Below are positions 18,678 to 29,137 of a DNA stretch of 64,000 bases, in pieces. Below the pieces are notes generated by a model. That model saw only the letters and a program-made list of their open reading frames with translations, made no database searches and had not been told where the DNA came from. The translations under genes were made by a program, and so were the position numbers. The first letter of the stretch is position 1; every line of letters begins with the position of its first letter. Source of the DNA: Jiella mangrovi. Its GTDB lineage: Bacteria > Pseudomonadota > Alphaproteobacteria > Rhizobiales > Rhizobiaceae. The DNA is taken from the NCBI RefSeq assembly GCF_017815135.1, contig NZ_JAGJCF010000001.1, positions 310,001-374,000 on the forward strand, in the 5' to 3' direction.

Positions 18678-19571
18678 GTGACCCGCTTTCGCGCCAATCT
18701 TCTCCTTCTGTCGGCCGGGGCGTTGTGGGGCATGGGCTTCATTGCCCAGTCGACGGCGATGGACGAACTTGGACCCTGGGCTTTCACGGCCGCAAAATTC
18801 GGCCTTGCGTCCCTCGCCCTCCTGCCGCTCGCCGCTGTCGAGGCACGCCGCGCCACGACGTCCCTTCCCATGCGGACGTTTGCCGGTTTCTGCCTCGTCG
18901 GCGGGGCGATCTTTCTGGCGGCGATCGCGCAGCAGATCGGTATCGTCACCACGACCGTCACCAATTCGGGCTTTCTCACGGGCCTTTACGTCGTTCTGAC
19001 GCCGCTGCTGTGCCTTGCCCTTCTGCGCGAGCGCCCGCACTGGATCGTCTGGCCGGCGGCCTGCGCATCCTTTGCCGGGATCGCGCTTCTGGGCGGCGGC
19101 AGCCTTTCGGCGTTAAACACGGGCGATCTGTGGACGATCGTCAGCGCCATGTTCTGGGCGCTGCAGATCATGCTTCTGGGACAGTTCGCGGCCTCGTCCG
19201 GCCGGCCGTTCACCCTCTCCCTCGTCCAGTTCGCCGTCACCGCCGTCGCCGCGACGATCGGCACCCTCGCCGTGGAGGAGCCGACGGTCGCGTCCCTCGC
19301 CGGGGCCTTGCCGGAGATCGTCTATGGCGGAGTCGTGGCGACGGCACTCGCCTTCACGCTCCAGGTCTTCGGGCAGAGCCATACGACGCCGGCACAGGCC
19401 TCGATCCTCCTGTCCTCCGAAGCGGTCTTCGCGGCGCTCTTCGGCGCGATCTTTCTCGCCGAGCGAATCGGCCCAATCGGCTATTTCGGCTGCGGGCTGA
19501 TCCTGTGCGCGATGCTTGCCGTCGAACTGGTGCCGAAGCGGGAAGACACCGAAGCATCGCTCGAAACGTGA
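18678..19571 (+). CDS. EamA/DMT-superfamily transporter
   Basis: A 297-residue inner membrane protein with ten predicted transmembrane segments in two five-helix EamA repeats. The first repeat opens with LLLLSAGALWGMGFIAQ, the second near DLWTIVSAMFWALQIMLLG; the terminal helices contain SSEAVFAALFGAIFLAE, a typical EamA end. Such proteins export metabolites; the substrate is unknown. The start is taken as GTG at 18678, giving a normal N-terminus; the open frame runs far upstream through the DUF1499 gene without a plausible start. It converges with ureG. Confidence 0.82.
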   Translation: MTRFRANLLLLSAGALWGMGFIAQSTAMDELGPWAFTAAKFGLASLALLPLAAVEARRATTSLPMRTFAGFCLVGGAIFLAAIAQQIGIVTTTVTNSGFLTGLYVVLTPLLCLALLRERPHWIVWPAACASFAGIALLGGGSLSALNTGDLWTIVSAMFWALQIMLLGQFAASSGRPFTLSLVQFAVTAVAATIGTLAVEEPTVASLAGALPEIVYGGVVATALAFTLQVFGQSHTTPAQASILLSSEAVFAALFGAIFLAERIGPIGYFGCGLILCAMLAVELVPKREDTEASLET

Positions 19572-19607
19572 CGGCGCAGCGCGCCGCTCCGGTTCAGGCC
19601 ATGCAAG

Positions 19608-20236
<629 letters not shown>

Positions 20237-20240
<4 letters not shown>

Positions 20241-20965
20241 GACCGAAAAAGCCTCGTGGCGAGTGTTTCATGTCGCATTGCAGCGATGTCCGAGACTATT
20301 GCGGCAGACCCCAGATCGTCCAGCGTCGAAACGCTCGCCCGCTCGGCGGTCTCGACGATGGTCGGCATCAGATCGCGGATGATGACCACCCACTCGCTTT
20401 GACCAAGCGGGACGAGGCGCACGGTTGCGGAGACGAGAGAGCTTGCAAAACTCTGGGCGTAGCCGACCAGCGAGGGCGATAGAGGCAAGCCCGCAAGCGC
20501 CGCTACGGCGCCGGATGCGACCGGCAGCGGTGCCGTATCGGCGTCGCCGATACCGGCCTTCGGCATCGACGCGGAGCCGGTCCAGGGCGAGGCGGCGGCC
20601 AGGAACGCCGCCCCGAGACTCATCATCTCGTGGCGCCGCTCGGCGCTGCCGCAAAGCGCCGTCGCGAGCGTTGCGAGCTCTTCGAGCGCCACCGCATCCT
20701 CGTTCTTCACCGCTCGATGCGCGAGCGACATCAAGACGAGATCGTTCCAGCCGCTGCCGCGCGAAAGCAGGACGGCGAGCCAGTCGCGCACGTCCCCTGC
20801 CGTTTGCACCCGCCCTTCGGCGACGGCCGCCTCGAGCCCGTGGGAAAAGGCGAAGCTTCCGATCGGAAAGGCCGCGGAGAAGAGCGTCATCAGGGTTGCG
20901 AGATCGGCATTGGCCGTGACGGGCGGTGCGAAAGCGGCGGGTCGGGCCGCGTCGGTTTCACGCAT
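20237..20965 (-). CDS. ureF: Urease accessory protein UreF
   Basis: A 242-residue all-helical protein of the UreF family. Landmarks: [21 protein letters not shown] near residues 29-49, [17 protein letters not shown], and the C-terminal [10 protein letters not shown] with [13 protein letters not shown] at the end. UreF forms a complex with UreD and UreG that loads nickel on apo-urease. It lies 9 bp after ureE and overlaps ureG, so all three are translated from one message. Confidence 0.93.
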
Positions 20966-20974
20966 CGCGACGGC

Positions 20975-21418
20975 TCAGTGCTCGTGATGGTGGGAATGGT
21001 AGGCGCCACCCTCGGGATCGAAGGCCGCCTCGATTTCCCGGACATCACCGCCGAGCCCCTCCACCATGCTCCTGATCACGGGGTCCTGGCGGATGACCAG
21101 CCGATCCTCGAAGATCTGGGCAGCCAGGTGCCGGTTGCCGAGCTGCCAGGCGAGTGCCACCAGATGGGCCGTGTCGCGCCCCCTGATCTCGTAGAGCGGC
21201 TCGGGCTTTGCCTTGACCAGGATGCGCTGCCCGTTGTCCAGGAGGATCGCGTCGCCATCGCGAAGCAGGGTCGCCTCGGACAGATCCAGCAGAAAGGCGA
21301 TGCCGCCGTCCGATACCATCGCCATCCGGCGGCGATGGCGGGATGTCTCGTCAAGTGTGATCGTGTCGGCCTCATCCGACCACGCGCCGCGCCGCAGAAC
21401 ACTCGTTCCAACGATCAT
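20975..21418 (-). CDS. ureE: Urease accessory nickel chaperone UreE
   Basis: A 147-residue UreE. The N-terminal peptide-binding domain (LDETSRHRRRMAMVSDGGIAFLLDL) and the metal-binding domain (AWQLGNRHLAAQI) are present, and the C-terminus is a His-rich tail GAYHSHHHEH that binds nickel. The start is the ATG at 21418; the frame extends 11 codons upstream. It is the first gene of ureEFG, and no urease structural gene (ureA, ureB, ureC) or ureD is next to it in this window. Confidence 0.93.
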   Translation of the reverse strand: MIVGTSVLRRGAWSDEADTITLDETSRHRRRMAMVSDGGIAFLLDLSEATLLRDGDAILLDNGQRILVKAKPEPLYEIRGRDTAHLVALAWQLGNRHLAAQIFEDRLVIRQDPVIRSMVEGLGGDVREIEAAFDPEGGAYHSHHHEH

Positions 21419-21629
21419 GACAATGCCTTTCGATGCCGATTGACGGCGCAAACCTCAGGAATATCCGAAATCGCAAGATAGGACCGATGGCGGGAGAACG
21501 AAAGCAAGGGCTCGCCGATCGTTTGGTTTGCAACACAAAATCTGCCCTATCGTTAGATGCGAAACGAAATCTTATGCCAACGGCTGGATACTGACTGCTG
21601 ACGAAGCTGCGTGAGGGGAGCGCAAGACA

Positions 21630-22142
21630 ATGACCTGCATCGACCGCCGGACTGCGCTTGTTGGACTATGTGCCGTTTCGTTGTACCCGCGCATGACCAT
21701 CGCAGGCAGTCTTGGCGGTATCGACGATCCCGCCACCAAGGTCGTCGAGATAACCGACAACAGCGGCAGGAGCATGTCTTACAGCCGCAACGATCTGCTT
21801 CAGATGAGGCAAACGCGTTTCAGGACGGCAGCTCCGTTCATGCAGCCGGCCAGCCTGATGGAAGGTCCGTCCGTCGCAGAACTCCTCGATGTCTTCGCGC
21901 CCGGCGAGAGCTTCAGGCGCATCGAGATCGCGGCCCTCGATTCCTATGTCGCCACCGCGGACGTCACGAAGCTCGTCGCGGATGGGGCCATCATAGCCGT
22001 CAAGCGTGACGGAGCGCTGCTTCCCATCGCGGACAAAGGCCCGGCTTGTCTGATCTTTCCCTTCGACGACAGACCGGCCTTGAAGGACAAGCGCCATTAC
22101 GGCCTGTGCATCTGGCAGATCGTGGAGATCCGACTGTCATGA
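21630..22142 (+). CDS. Exported molybdopterin-binding (Oxidored_molyb-like) domain protein
   Basis: A 170-residue protein made of a single domain like the sulfite oxidase/YedY molybdopterin-binding fold. An N-terminal export signal (DRRTALVGLCAVSL, with an RR pair) is followed by VVEITD, the FRTAAPFMQPASLMEGPSVAELLD core and the family ending ADKGPACLIFPFDD...GLCIWQIVEI. A cofactor-ligating Cys like that of YedY was not found, so it may be a binding or sensor module rather than an enzyme. It is translationally coupled to the GGDEF gene (ATGA overlap at 22139-22142), which suggests a periplasmic sensor feeding c-di-GMP signalling. Confidence 0.72.
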   Translation: MTCIDRRTALVGLCAVSLYPRMTIAGSLGGIDDPATKVVEITDNSGRSMSYSRNDLLQMRQTRFRTAAPFMQPASLMEGPSVAELLDVFAPGESFRRIEIAALDSYVATADVTKLVADGAIIAVKRDGALLPIADKGPACLIFPFDDRPALKDKRHYGLCIWQIVEIRLS

Positions 22143-23317
22143 GCAGGCGCTGGTGGAACGCCATTCGCGGTCTCGACCGCGCAACCACGTCGCTGTTGCT
22201 TGCCACCGCCGCGCTTGCGCTCTTTGCCGTCGTGACGAGCCTGCAGATCCAGCGAAGTCAGCGGCAGATCGTCGAGGTCTCGCACTACGATCTCGCCTAT
22301 GTCTACACGCGCACGCAGATCGAGGTGCTTCGGCTGCAGAGCGCGATCAGCGACGCACTTCTCAGGGGAACGAGCGCAAGAGCGCCGAAGCTCAGATGGG
22401 CCATCGTCAAGAGCCGGGTCTCGACGATCCCGATCTCCTTCGGCCCGATCGACGTTCCCGAGGCCGTGGTTGCCCGCCGCAATCTCGATCGGACGCTGGA
22501 CACGATCGAGCCGCTCATCGCGACCATGACATCAAAAGACGCACTCGAGGCCATGCAGCGCCTCGATCGCTGCGTTCAGGAGTTCACACGGCTGACCGCG
22601 ATCGCCAATATCCGGCAGACGCAGATCTTCGCGCGCGAGCAGGAGGTGCTGTCGCGGGCCATGTTCTGGCTCAGCGCCAATCTTCTCTTGCTTTGCCTGA
22701 TCGGGTTCGCGCTCCTGACCCTGATCTTTCAGCGAAAAAACCATCTCAGGCAGGCCGCTCTGACGGATGTTTTGACCGGCTTGCCGAACCGGGCGGCCAT
22801 CCAGATCTTTAGACCGTCGAAAGGGTGGCCTGCTGCGATGGCCTTGGCGCTGGTCGATGTCGACCGCTTCAAACAGGTCAACGACCGGCTCGGCCATGCT
22901 GCCGGAGACAAGCTGTTGCGCCAGCTGGCGGACACGATGAGAGCGCAGATGGGCGATACCGCCTTTGCAGCGCGTCTCGGCGGGGACGAGTTCGTGCTGA
23001 TCTTCACCGGAAGCGACGCAAGGCAGACGGCGCAGGGCCGGTGCGCCGCGATCGAGCGGGCTTTTCGTCGAAGGGTGGCGGCGACACAGTTCGCGGACGT
23101 GACGCTCAGCATCGGCATCGCCGAAGGTGCCGTGGCTTGCGCGGCCGACATCACGGCGCTCATGAACCGGGCCGACGATGCAATGTACGTCTCGAAGCGC
23201 GATGGCGGCGACGGGCAATCACTCTTCGCCCATGGCAAGCGGAGGGATGGGGCGCGCGAAGAGTGCGCCCCGGCCGATGACGGTTCGCTTGTCGTCGGAG
23301 GCCACCTTGCCTGTTGA
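22139..23317 (+). CDS. Membrane-bound diguanylate cyclase (GGDEF)
   Basis: A 392-residue protein: one N-terminal transmembrane segment (TSLLLATAALALFAVVTSL), a periplasmic helical region to about residue 175, a second membrane segment (MFWLSANLLLLCLIGFALL), then a GGDEF domain starting LTDVLTGLPNRAA with DVDRFKQVND and an intact LGGDEFVLIF. No RxxD product-inhibition site is found at the usual place before GGDEF. It should make c-di-GMP in response to a periplasmic signal. The upstream coupled gene encodes an exported molybdopterin-domain protein, its likely input partner. Confidence 0.88.
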   Translation: MSRRWWNAIRGLDRATTSLLLATAALALFAVVTSLQIQRSQRQIVEVSHYDLAYVYTRTQIEVLRLQSAISDALLRGTSARAPKLRWAIVKSRVSTIPISFGPIDVPEAVVARRNLDRTLDTIEPLIATMTSKDALEAMQRLDRCVQEFTRLTAIANIRQTQIFAREQEVLSRAMFWLSANLLLLCLIGFALLTLIFQRKNHLRQAALTDVLTGLPNRAAIQIFRPSKGWPAAMALALVDVDRFKQVNDRLGHAAGDKLLRQLADTMRAQMGDTAFAARLGGDEFVLIFTGSDARQTAQGRCAAIERAFRRRVAATQFADVTLSIGIAEGAVACAADITALMNRADDAMYVSKRDGGDGQSLFAHGKRRDGAREECAPADDGSLVVGGHLAC

Positions 23318-23460
23318 TCGGAAAAGACGCAGACCGGCTTTGCGCTCCAAACCCGCTGGAACAGCCAGGCGACGACAATGATCACTCGGCCGATCGGACG
23401 CCATTCACCGCCCGATCTGAGCACGCTTCCGCGATAACAGCCGGTTGCCGGCTCTCCGCC

Positions 23461-23658
23461 TCAGCGCTCGTCGTTGTCCGTCGCTTCGTCGAGGCCGGGG
23501 CCCGGAATGACGTAGCTCCCGGAAAGCCAGCGGTTGAGGTCCACGGCCTTGCAGCGCGGCGAGCAGAAGGGAAAGGTCTCGCGGTTCGAAGGGCGAGAGC
23601 ATTCGGGACATTTGCGGGTGGGCCGCATCGGCGTCGGGCGAGAACTGTCGTCGCTCAT
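23461..23658 (-). CDS. yacG: DNA gyrase inhibitor YacG, zinc-finger protein
   Basis: A 65-residue protein with the YacG zinc site: CPECSRPS then [23 protein letters not shown]. coli YacG binds GyrB and inhibits gyrase. The length and the C-terminal acidic tail fit. It overlaps maf by 4 bp, in the infA-maf-yacG order common in Rhizobiales. Confidence 0.93.
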   Translation of the reverse strand: MSDDSSRPTPMRPTRKCPECSRPSNRETFPFCSPRCKAVDLNRWLSGSYVIPGPGLDEATDNDER

Positions 23659-24557
23659 CGTTCATCCGTCTCCAGCTTGTCGAGCCGAGGGCCCGCCTCA
23701 CCGTTCCCGGTTGTTGTGTCGGTCCCTGCCGGCACGCTGCGAGCGTCGCGGCGTGGCTCCTCGTCGGTGCCCGCGTCCGGCTCTGGCAGAGGTTCGACGT
23801 CGTCGGCTCCGGGCTCGCCCTCGCCTTCGTCGCCCTTGCCTTCGTCACCGTCATCCAGCGCGCTGTCATCGAAGCGCGAGTCTTCTTCTACGGGATCTTG
23901 CGAGGCCGCAGCGGCCGCGTCGTCGTCGTCGATTGCCATGCGCGGCTCGCGCCACGTCGCATAAATATCGTAGCCCTCGCCGGCAAGCAGAGCGAGGGTC
24001 TCGGCAAGCGGCAGGCCGACGACATTTGTATAAGACCCCACCAGCCGCACGACGAAGCTGCCGGCCAGACCCTGGATGGCATAGCCCCCTGCCTTGCCGC
24101 GCCATTCATCGGAGGCGACGTAGCTCTGGATGTCGAGCCGCGACAGACGCTTGAAACGCACCCGCGTCTCGATCAGCCTCTGGCGCAGGGCGCCCGTTGG
24201 GCCGATGACGCAGACCCCGGTATAGACCCGGTGGGTGCGGCCGGAGAGCGATCTCAGATTGGCCAGTGCATCGTCGGCGAGTTCGGCCTTCGGCATGACC
24301 TGGCGGCCGACCGACACGACCGTGTCGGCGCCAAGGATCGTGGCCGGACCGTAGTCAAGCTCACGGAGCCTGCGCGCCGCGACCTCGGCCTTTCCCTTGG
24401 ACAGGCGCTTGGCGAGCGAGCGGGGATGTTCGCCCTTGTGCGGCGTCTCGTCGATGTCGGCGGGCATCAGCCGGTCCGGCTCGACACCGGCCTGCTGCAG
24501 AAGCGCCAGACGCCGCGGCGAGCCGGAGGCGAGGACCAGACGTTGGGAAGTGGCCAT
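23655..24557 (-). CDS. maf: Maf-like nucleotide pyrophosphatase with acidic tail
   Basis: Residues 1-205 are a Maf domain: [17 protein letters not shown], the ADIDETP segment, [19 protein letters not shown], and [15 protein letters not shown]. Maf proteins hydrolyse modified or canonical nucleoside triphosphates to the monophosphate. The protein then continues for about 95 residues that are almost entirely Asp, Glu, Gly and Pro ([15 protein letters not shown] onwards), which is not part of the family; usual length is about 200 aa. The tail is probably disordered. It overlaps yacG by 4 bp and follows infA by 16 bp. Confidence 0.9.
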   Translation of the reverse strand: MATSQRLVLASGSPRRLALLQQAGVEPDRLMPADIDETPHKGEHPRSLAKRLSKGKAEVAARRLRELDYGPATILGADTVVSVGRQVMPKAELADDALANLRSLSGRTHRVYTGVCVIGPTGALRQRLIETRVRFKRLSRLDIQSYVASDEWRGKAGGYAIQGLAGSFVVRLVGSYTNVVGLPLAETLALLAGEGYDIYATWREPRMAIDDDDAAAAASQDPVEEDSRFDDSALDDGDEGKGDEGEGEPGADDVEPLPEPDAGTDEEPRRDARSVPAGTDTTTGNGEAGPRLDKLETDER

Positions 24558-24573
24558 CCGGAACGCTTGGGGC

Positions 24574-24792
24574 TTACTTGAATCGGTAGGTGATGCGACC
24601 CTTGGTCAGGTCGTAGGGGGTCATCTCGACCAGCACCTTGTCGCCCGTCAGGACGCGGATGCGGTTCTTGCGCATGCGCCCTGCGGTGTGTGCGATGATC
24701 TCGTGGTCGTTCTCGAGCTTGATCCGAAATGTCGCATTCGGCAGGAGCTCGGTCACGACGCCCGGAAATTCGAGAACTTCTTCTTTTGCCAT
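24574..24792 (-). CDS. infA: Translation initiation factor IF-1
   Basis: A 72-residue OB-fold protein: [19 protein letters not shown], then [20 protein letters not shown], and [20 protein letters not shown], the canonical IF-1 sequence. It binds the A site of the 30S subunit during initiation. The start at 24792 gives the normal N-terminus; the longer open frame is not supported. It is the first gene of infA-maf-yacG. Confidence 0.97.
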   Translation of the reverse strand: MAKEEVLEFPGVVTELLPNATFRIKLENDHEIIAHTAGRMRKNRIRVLTGDKVLVEMTPYDLTKGRITYRFK

Positions 24793-25176
24793 ACGCTCTT
24801 TGATCCTAGACTTCGTTCTGCTGCGGCTCGCGTCAGCGGCCGCGCGTCGGTGCGATGGTCGGCTCGGCAGCCGCGACAACGCGTTGATATTGCATTTCGT
24901 CGAGACGGCGGGCGAACCGGCGAAGGAAACTCCTCCGGACTCATCCCCGCAGGTCGCCAGAAAGCCGTGTTCGCGCCACGCCGGGCACGGTCAACCGGAA
25001 AACGCCCCTTAAATCGGCGCAAACGCTGCAAATTGCAAGCCGGTGCGAGATTGTCAGGGCAAGAACATGTCGCCGCATTCGGGCAGCTCGGTGCCGGCAC
25101 GCGAAGGCTCCGGCAAGAGGCGGGCTGGCAGCGCTCGTCGCGAACGACCGGAAGCGCCACCTGTCATCGGTTGGCG
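24793..25176. other. Gene-free interval between infA and murA
   Basis: 384 bp with no credible gene on either strand; the only open frames are shadows. The infA promoter is expected within it. In many Rhizobiales the interval between murA and infA contains hisD and small genes, and here they are missing. Confidence 0.5.
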
Positions 25177-26466
25177 TCAGCCCGAGATCCGCTCGACCTC
25201 CGCGCCGCAATTGCCGAGCTTTTCCTCCAGCCGCTCGAAGCCGCGATCGAGATGATAGACGCGGTTGACGAGCGTATCACCTTCGGCGGCAAGCCCTGCG
25301 ATGACCAGCGAGACCGAGGCCCGCAGATCCGTCGCCATCACCGGCGCGCCCTTCAGCTTCTGGACGCCCTCGACATGGGCGACCTGCCCCGACAGCGAGA
25401 TCTTCGCGCCGAGACGGGCCAGCTCCTGAACGTGCATGAAGCGGTTTTCGAAGATCGTCTCGGTGATCGAAGCGGTGCCGTTGGCCATGGTCATCAAGGC
25501 CATGAACTGCGCCTGGAGGTCGGTCGGAAAGCCCGGGAAAGGATCGGTGGAAACATCGACAGGGGCAATGCCGCCGCCATTGCGATAGACGCGAATGCCG
25601 CCCTCGACGGGTGTCAGCACCGCCCCGGCCCGCCCCAGCGTCTCGGCCGCCGTCGGCAGGAGATCGGCGCTCGTGCCGGTCAGCGTCACGTCGCCACCGG
25701 TCATCGCGACGGCCATGGCATAGGTTCCGGTCTCGATCCGGTCCGGAAGGACGCGGTGGCGGGCGCCCGACAGGGCCGGCACGCCGTCGATGCGGATGGT
25801 CGAGGTTCCGGCGCCCTCGATCTTGGCGCCCATCGCCTTCAGGCAGGTGGCGAGATCGACGACCTCGGGCTCGCGGGCGGCATTTTCGAGAATGGTCTCG
25901 CCCTTGGCGAGCGTCGCCGCCATCATCAAAACATGGGTCGCGCCGACCGAGACCTTGGGCATGCGGAACCTGTTGCCGACGAGGCCGCCCCTGGCCGAGG
26001 CGACCGCATAGCCGGCCTCGATCTCGATATCGGCGCCGAGCGCGCGCAGGCCGTCGATGAAGATGTCGACCGGCCGCGTTCCGATGGCGCAGCCGCCCGG
26101 CAGCGAGACCCGCGCCTGGTGCATGCGGGCAAGCAGCGGCCCGATCACCCAGAAGCTCGCCCGCATCTTCGAGACGAGTTCGTAGGGCGCCGTCGTATCG
26201 ACGATGTTGCGGGCGTTGAAATGGATCGTGCGGCCGCGTCCCGCATCCTGTCCGAGCCGCTTACCGGCCACCGAGAAATCGACGCCGTGATTGCCGAGGA
26301 TCCGGGTCAGATTCTCGACGTCGGCGAGATGTGGCACGTTCTCCAGCGTCAGCGTGTCGTCGGTCAGAAGGGAGGCGATCATCAGCGGCAGCGTGGCGTT
26401 CTTCGCCCCGGAAATCGGAATGATACCGTTGAGTTCGTTGCCGCCGCGAATGCGAATGCGATCCAT
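25177..26466 (-). CDS. murA: UDP-N-acetylglucosamine 1-carboxyvinyltransferase
   Basis: A 429-residue MurA, the first committed enzyme of peptidoglycan synthesis, which adds enolpyruvate from PEP to UDP-GlcNAc. Seen: [24 protein letters not shown] at the start (Lys and Asn of the substrate loop), the active-site loop around [12 protein letters not shown] with the fosfomycin-target Cys in [22 protein letters not shown], and the C-terminal [20 protein letters not shown]. Length and domain order are normal. Its upstream neighbour is the inverted-repeat element. Confidence 0.97.
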   Translation of the reverse strand: MDRIRIRGGNELNGIIPISGAKNATLPLMIASLLTDDTLTLENVPHLADVENLTRILGNHGVDFSVAGKRLGQDAGRGRTIHFNARNIVDTTAPYELVSKMRASFWVIGPLLARMHQARVSLPGGCAIGTRPVDIFIDGLRALGADIEIEAGYAVASARGGLVGNRFRMPKVSVGATHVLMMAATLAKGETILENAAREPEVVDLATCLKAMGAKIEGAGTSTIRIDGVPALSGARHRVLPDRIETGTYAMAVAMTGGDVTLTGTSADLLPTAAETLGRAGAVLTPVEGGIRVYRNGGGIAPVDVSTDPFPGFPTDLQAQFMALMTMANGTASITETIFENRFMHVQELARLGAKISLSGQVAHVEGVQKLKGAPVMATDLRASVSLVIAGLAAEGDTLVNRVYHLDRGFERLEEKLGNCGAEVERISG

Positions 26467-26734
26467 AGAGCGCTCCTGATGGCCGTTTCTGCGGCCGGAT
26501 TATCGAGTTCGGGTGGGATCACTGTGGGGGAACCGCACCACAGTTCCTTGCCATTGTGGCGGCAAAAAGGGAGGCGCCCCTTCCCGCCTGGCGATCCACA
26601 AGGCCGTCAGTCGTTCGCGGCTGTCTCTACACCAGTGAATGCAACCTTACAAATCAGTGATCAAAAGAGGCTTAAGGCGACTGGAAAGTTCGAGATGCAG
26701 TGCTTGTGCCGACGGCTGGCTAAAGGTGAAGCGG

Positions 26735-26937
26735 AGGCCTACCCCCCTCTGCCCTGCCGGGCATCTCCCCCACAAGGGGGGAGATCCAACCTGCATCTAC
26801 GCTCTGCCCGTCTTTCGATCAGCGCGTCTCTCTGCACTCCGCTACTCTCGCAAATCGCCCACCGAATAGGCGCGGCGGCAAAACAGCCAATCCCCCCCTC
26901 GTGGGGGAGATGTCCGGCAGGACAGAGGGGGGCGCCT
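26735..26937. repeat. MITE-like inverted-repeat element
   Basis: Left arm 26735-26785 and right arm 26891-26937 are about 46-bp imperfect inverted repeats with roughly four mismatches. Both contain the C-rich run acccccctctg..cctgccgg and then catctcccccac followed by a G-run; each arm can itself fold as a hairpin. About 105 bp of AT-richer sequence lies between. There is no coding capacity, so it would need a transposase in trans, or be a palindromic intergenic repeat family of Rhizobiales. It sits between the starts of two core genes, murA and the cysS end. Confidence 0.7.
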
Positions 26938-26970
26938 CGCTCGGCGACATCCGAACCAGCACCGGCATCC

Positions 26971-28494
26971 TCAGCGCTTGACCTCCCACGTCGTCACCCG
27001 CTCGCCGGTCTCTTGATCCTTGCCGTCCTTGAGCTGGATGCCCTTTGCCGCGAGTTCGTCACGGATGCGGTCGGCTTCCGCCCAGTTTTTAGCACGAATG
27101 AAAGCGAGACGCTCATCTATGACAGCATCAATGACGTCAGCGGAGATCTGTCTATGCTCATCAATAATCGACGCAATGAGACTCTCGAAGCCGAGCGCCA
27201 CCAAAGCCGCAAGAAGCGGAGATGTATCAGGCTTGTAATGTGTCCAGTCGGGTCCCTGCCTGAAGTGCCATTTTAGGTTCCCGCTCAACATTTGGACAGC
27301 CGACGGAGTGTCAAGATCGTTAGATAGAGCCTCAACAAACTCCGGTGCCAAAGCCATGGCATTAACGTCGGGAATCAATTCGATCATCTTCGTTTGAACG
27401 TAGGAACTGACTGCGATCCGCCAGTTCCGGATTATATTCTCCGCCTCCTCCAGCCGCTTCACCGAAAAGTCGATCGGCTCGCGGTAGTGGGTCATCAGCA
27501 TGGCGAGGCGCAGCACTTCGCCGGGCCATTTACGGCCGCCGAACTTTTCCGTCTCCAACAGCTCGCGGATGGTGACGAAATTTCCGTCAGACTTCGACAT
27601 CTTCTTCCCCTCCACCTGGAGGAAGCCGTTATGCATCCACACCTGCGCCATCGCCGCCGTGCCATGGGCGCAGCGCGACTGGGCGATCTCGTTCTCGTGG
27701 TGCGGGAAGATCAGATCGAGCCCGCCGCCATGGATGTCGAAAGTCTGCCCCAGAAGCGCCTCGGACATCACCGAGCATTCCAGATGCCAGCCCGGACGGC
27801 CCCGGCCCCAGGGGCTGTCCCAGCCCGGCTCTTCGGGCGAGGACAGCTTCCACAGGACGAAATCGCCGGGGTTCTTCTTGTGGGTATCGACGGCAACGCG
27901 GGCGCCGGCCCTCTGGTCCTCGAGCTTGCGGTTCGACAGCTTGCCGTAGTCGACCATGGAGGTGACGTCGAACAGGACTTCGCCGCCGGCCTCGTAGGCA
28001 TGCCCCTTGTCGATCAGAGCCTCGATCATCGCAATCATGTCGTGGCCGTCGTCGCGGGTGACATAGGCGGTGGCGCGCGGCTCGAAGGTGGGCGCAAGGC
28101 AGCCGAGCGCGGCGGCGTCGGCGTGAAACTGCTCGGCGGTTCCGCGGGTGAGTTCGCCGATCGCCTCGTTCAGCGGCAAGCCGGGATAGTCCCTTGCCGC
28201 GCGCGCGTTGATCTTGTCGTCGACGTCGGTGATGTTGCGGGCATAGATGACCGCTTCCTCGCCGTAGAGATGGCGCAGCAGCCTGAACAGGACGTCGAAG
28301 ACGATGACCGGCCGCGCATTGCCGATATGGGCGAAGTCGTAGACGGTCGGGCCGCAGACATACATGCGCACCCGCCGATCGGAGGTCGGAACGCTCCCGT
28401 CCCGCCAGTCGAGCGGGTGAAACGGCTCTTTCGTCCGCGTCATGGTGTTGAAGAGCGTCAGCCCGCGAAAGCCGCCGTCATCCGTCATGTCCAT
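26971..28494 (-). CDS. cysS: Cysteinyl-tRNA synthetase
   Basis: A 507-residue class I synthetase. HIGH-type motif in [11 protein letters not shown] (about residues 53-63), zinc ligands C48 (CGPTVYD) and later GWHLECSVM and HHENE, ligand KMSKS in [11 protein letters not shown]. Length agrees with the alphaproteobacterial family. The ATG at 28494 is used; a second in-frame ATG lies at 28488. The coding sequence for about residues 350-470 (27085-27445) is visibly AT-richer than both flanks, suggesting replacement of a segment by recombination. The frame is intact, so the enzyme should be functional. Confidence 0.95.
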   Translation of the reverse strand: MDMTDDGGFRGLTLFNTMTRTKEPFHPLDWRDGSVPTSDRRVRMYVCGPTVYDFAHIGNARPVIVFDVLFRLLRHLYGEEAVIYARNITDVDDKINARAARDYPGLPLNEAIGELTRGTAEQFHADAAALGCLAPTFEPRATAYVTRDDGHDMIAMIEALIDKGHAYEAGGEVLFDVTSMVDYGKLSNRKLEDQRAGARVAVDTHKKNPGDFVLWKLSSPEEPGWDSPWGRGRPGWHLECSVMSEALLGQTFDIHGGGLDLIFPHHENEIAQSRCAHGTAAMAQVWMHNGFLQVEGKKMSKSDGNFVTIRELLETEKFGGRKWPGEVLRLAMLMTHYREPIDFSVKRLEEAENIIRNWRIAVSSYVQTKMIELIPDVNAMALAPEFVEALSNDLDTPSAVQMLSGNLKWHFRQGPDWTHYKPDTSPLLAALVALGFESLIASIIDEHRQISADVIDAVIDERLAFIRAKNWAEADRIRDELAAKGIQLKDGKDQETGERVTTWEVKR

Positions 28495-28951
28495 GCTCCC
28501 TTGCCGGCGGCACCATCACCGCAGCCGGCCTGTGATTTGGAATGGAACGTCGCCTTACAGGATGTCGCGGTTCATGGCGATTCCCTCAAACGACCGGAGG
28601 CTCGAAGCCCTCATGGCAGGCGCCTCGCGCCGGATCGCCTGTGACCTCAACGAGGCGGTCGCCGCCCCCTGTCATCGAATCGTCATCTCGCATGCTGACA
28701 GCGAACCACCCGCGAATTGGCGGTAGCGGAATCAGCGGGCTGATCGCCTGCGGAACGTTATGCCGCGCAAGGCGCCATCAGACGAAATTCTTGCTCTTTG
28801 TCAAAGCGATCGCTGTCACTCCCAAGACACGATCGCCGGGCCTAGATAAAATTTTCACGACGAGGGAAGGCAAGCGTCAGACACGGTCTTCAAAGTGGCA
28901 CAATCGACCGCCTGAAGTCGGTTCGCCCAACCCATCCAAGAGCATGAAAAA
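28495..28951. other. Gene-free region between cysS and a small gene
   Basis: 457 bp with no supported gene. It should hold the promoters of cysS (leftwards) and of the small plus-strand gene at 28952. No clear regulatory palindrome was identified. Confidence 0.4.
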
Positions 28952-29137
28952 ATGACCAAGGACACGCTGCAATTCCGCTCCAGACGCGAACGCGAGAACG
29001 AGATCGATCTCGTCCGCAACTATCGCGACATCGGCCATCCGGCGATCGCCGCGGCCAGCCAGGCCGCCCGCAAGGCCGTGCCGGCTCCCGCCATGGCGCG
29101 GCGGGCGGAGGATCAGACGCTCATCGCTGCCGAATAA
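28952..29137 (+). CDS. Small conserved-looking hypothetical protein
   Basis: A 61-residue protein with the sequence MTKDTLQFRSRRERENEID at the start and a short NYRDIGHPAIAAA segment; basic and Ala-rich. There is no transmembrane segment. The charged N-terminus and compact size suggest a real small protein, perhaps one of the short alphaproteobacterial conserved families, but I cannot name it. Confidence 0.5.
   Translation: MTKDTLQFRSRRERENEIDLVRNYRDIGHPAIAAASQAARKAVPAPAMARRAEDQTLIAAE

Noticed and set aside
24397-27276. Long 959-codon plus-strand frame
   Set aside because: It is antisense to infA, murA and other conserved genes, and its Arg/Ala/Gly-rich product matches nothing; typical shadow frame of GC-rich DNA.
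27394-28644. 416-codon plus-strand frame
   Set aside because: Antisense to cysS, which has clear synthetase motifs.
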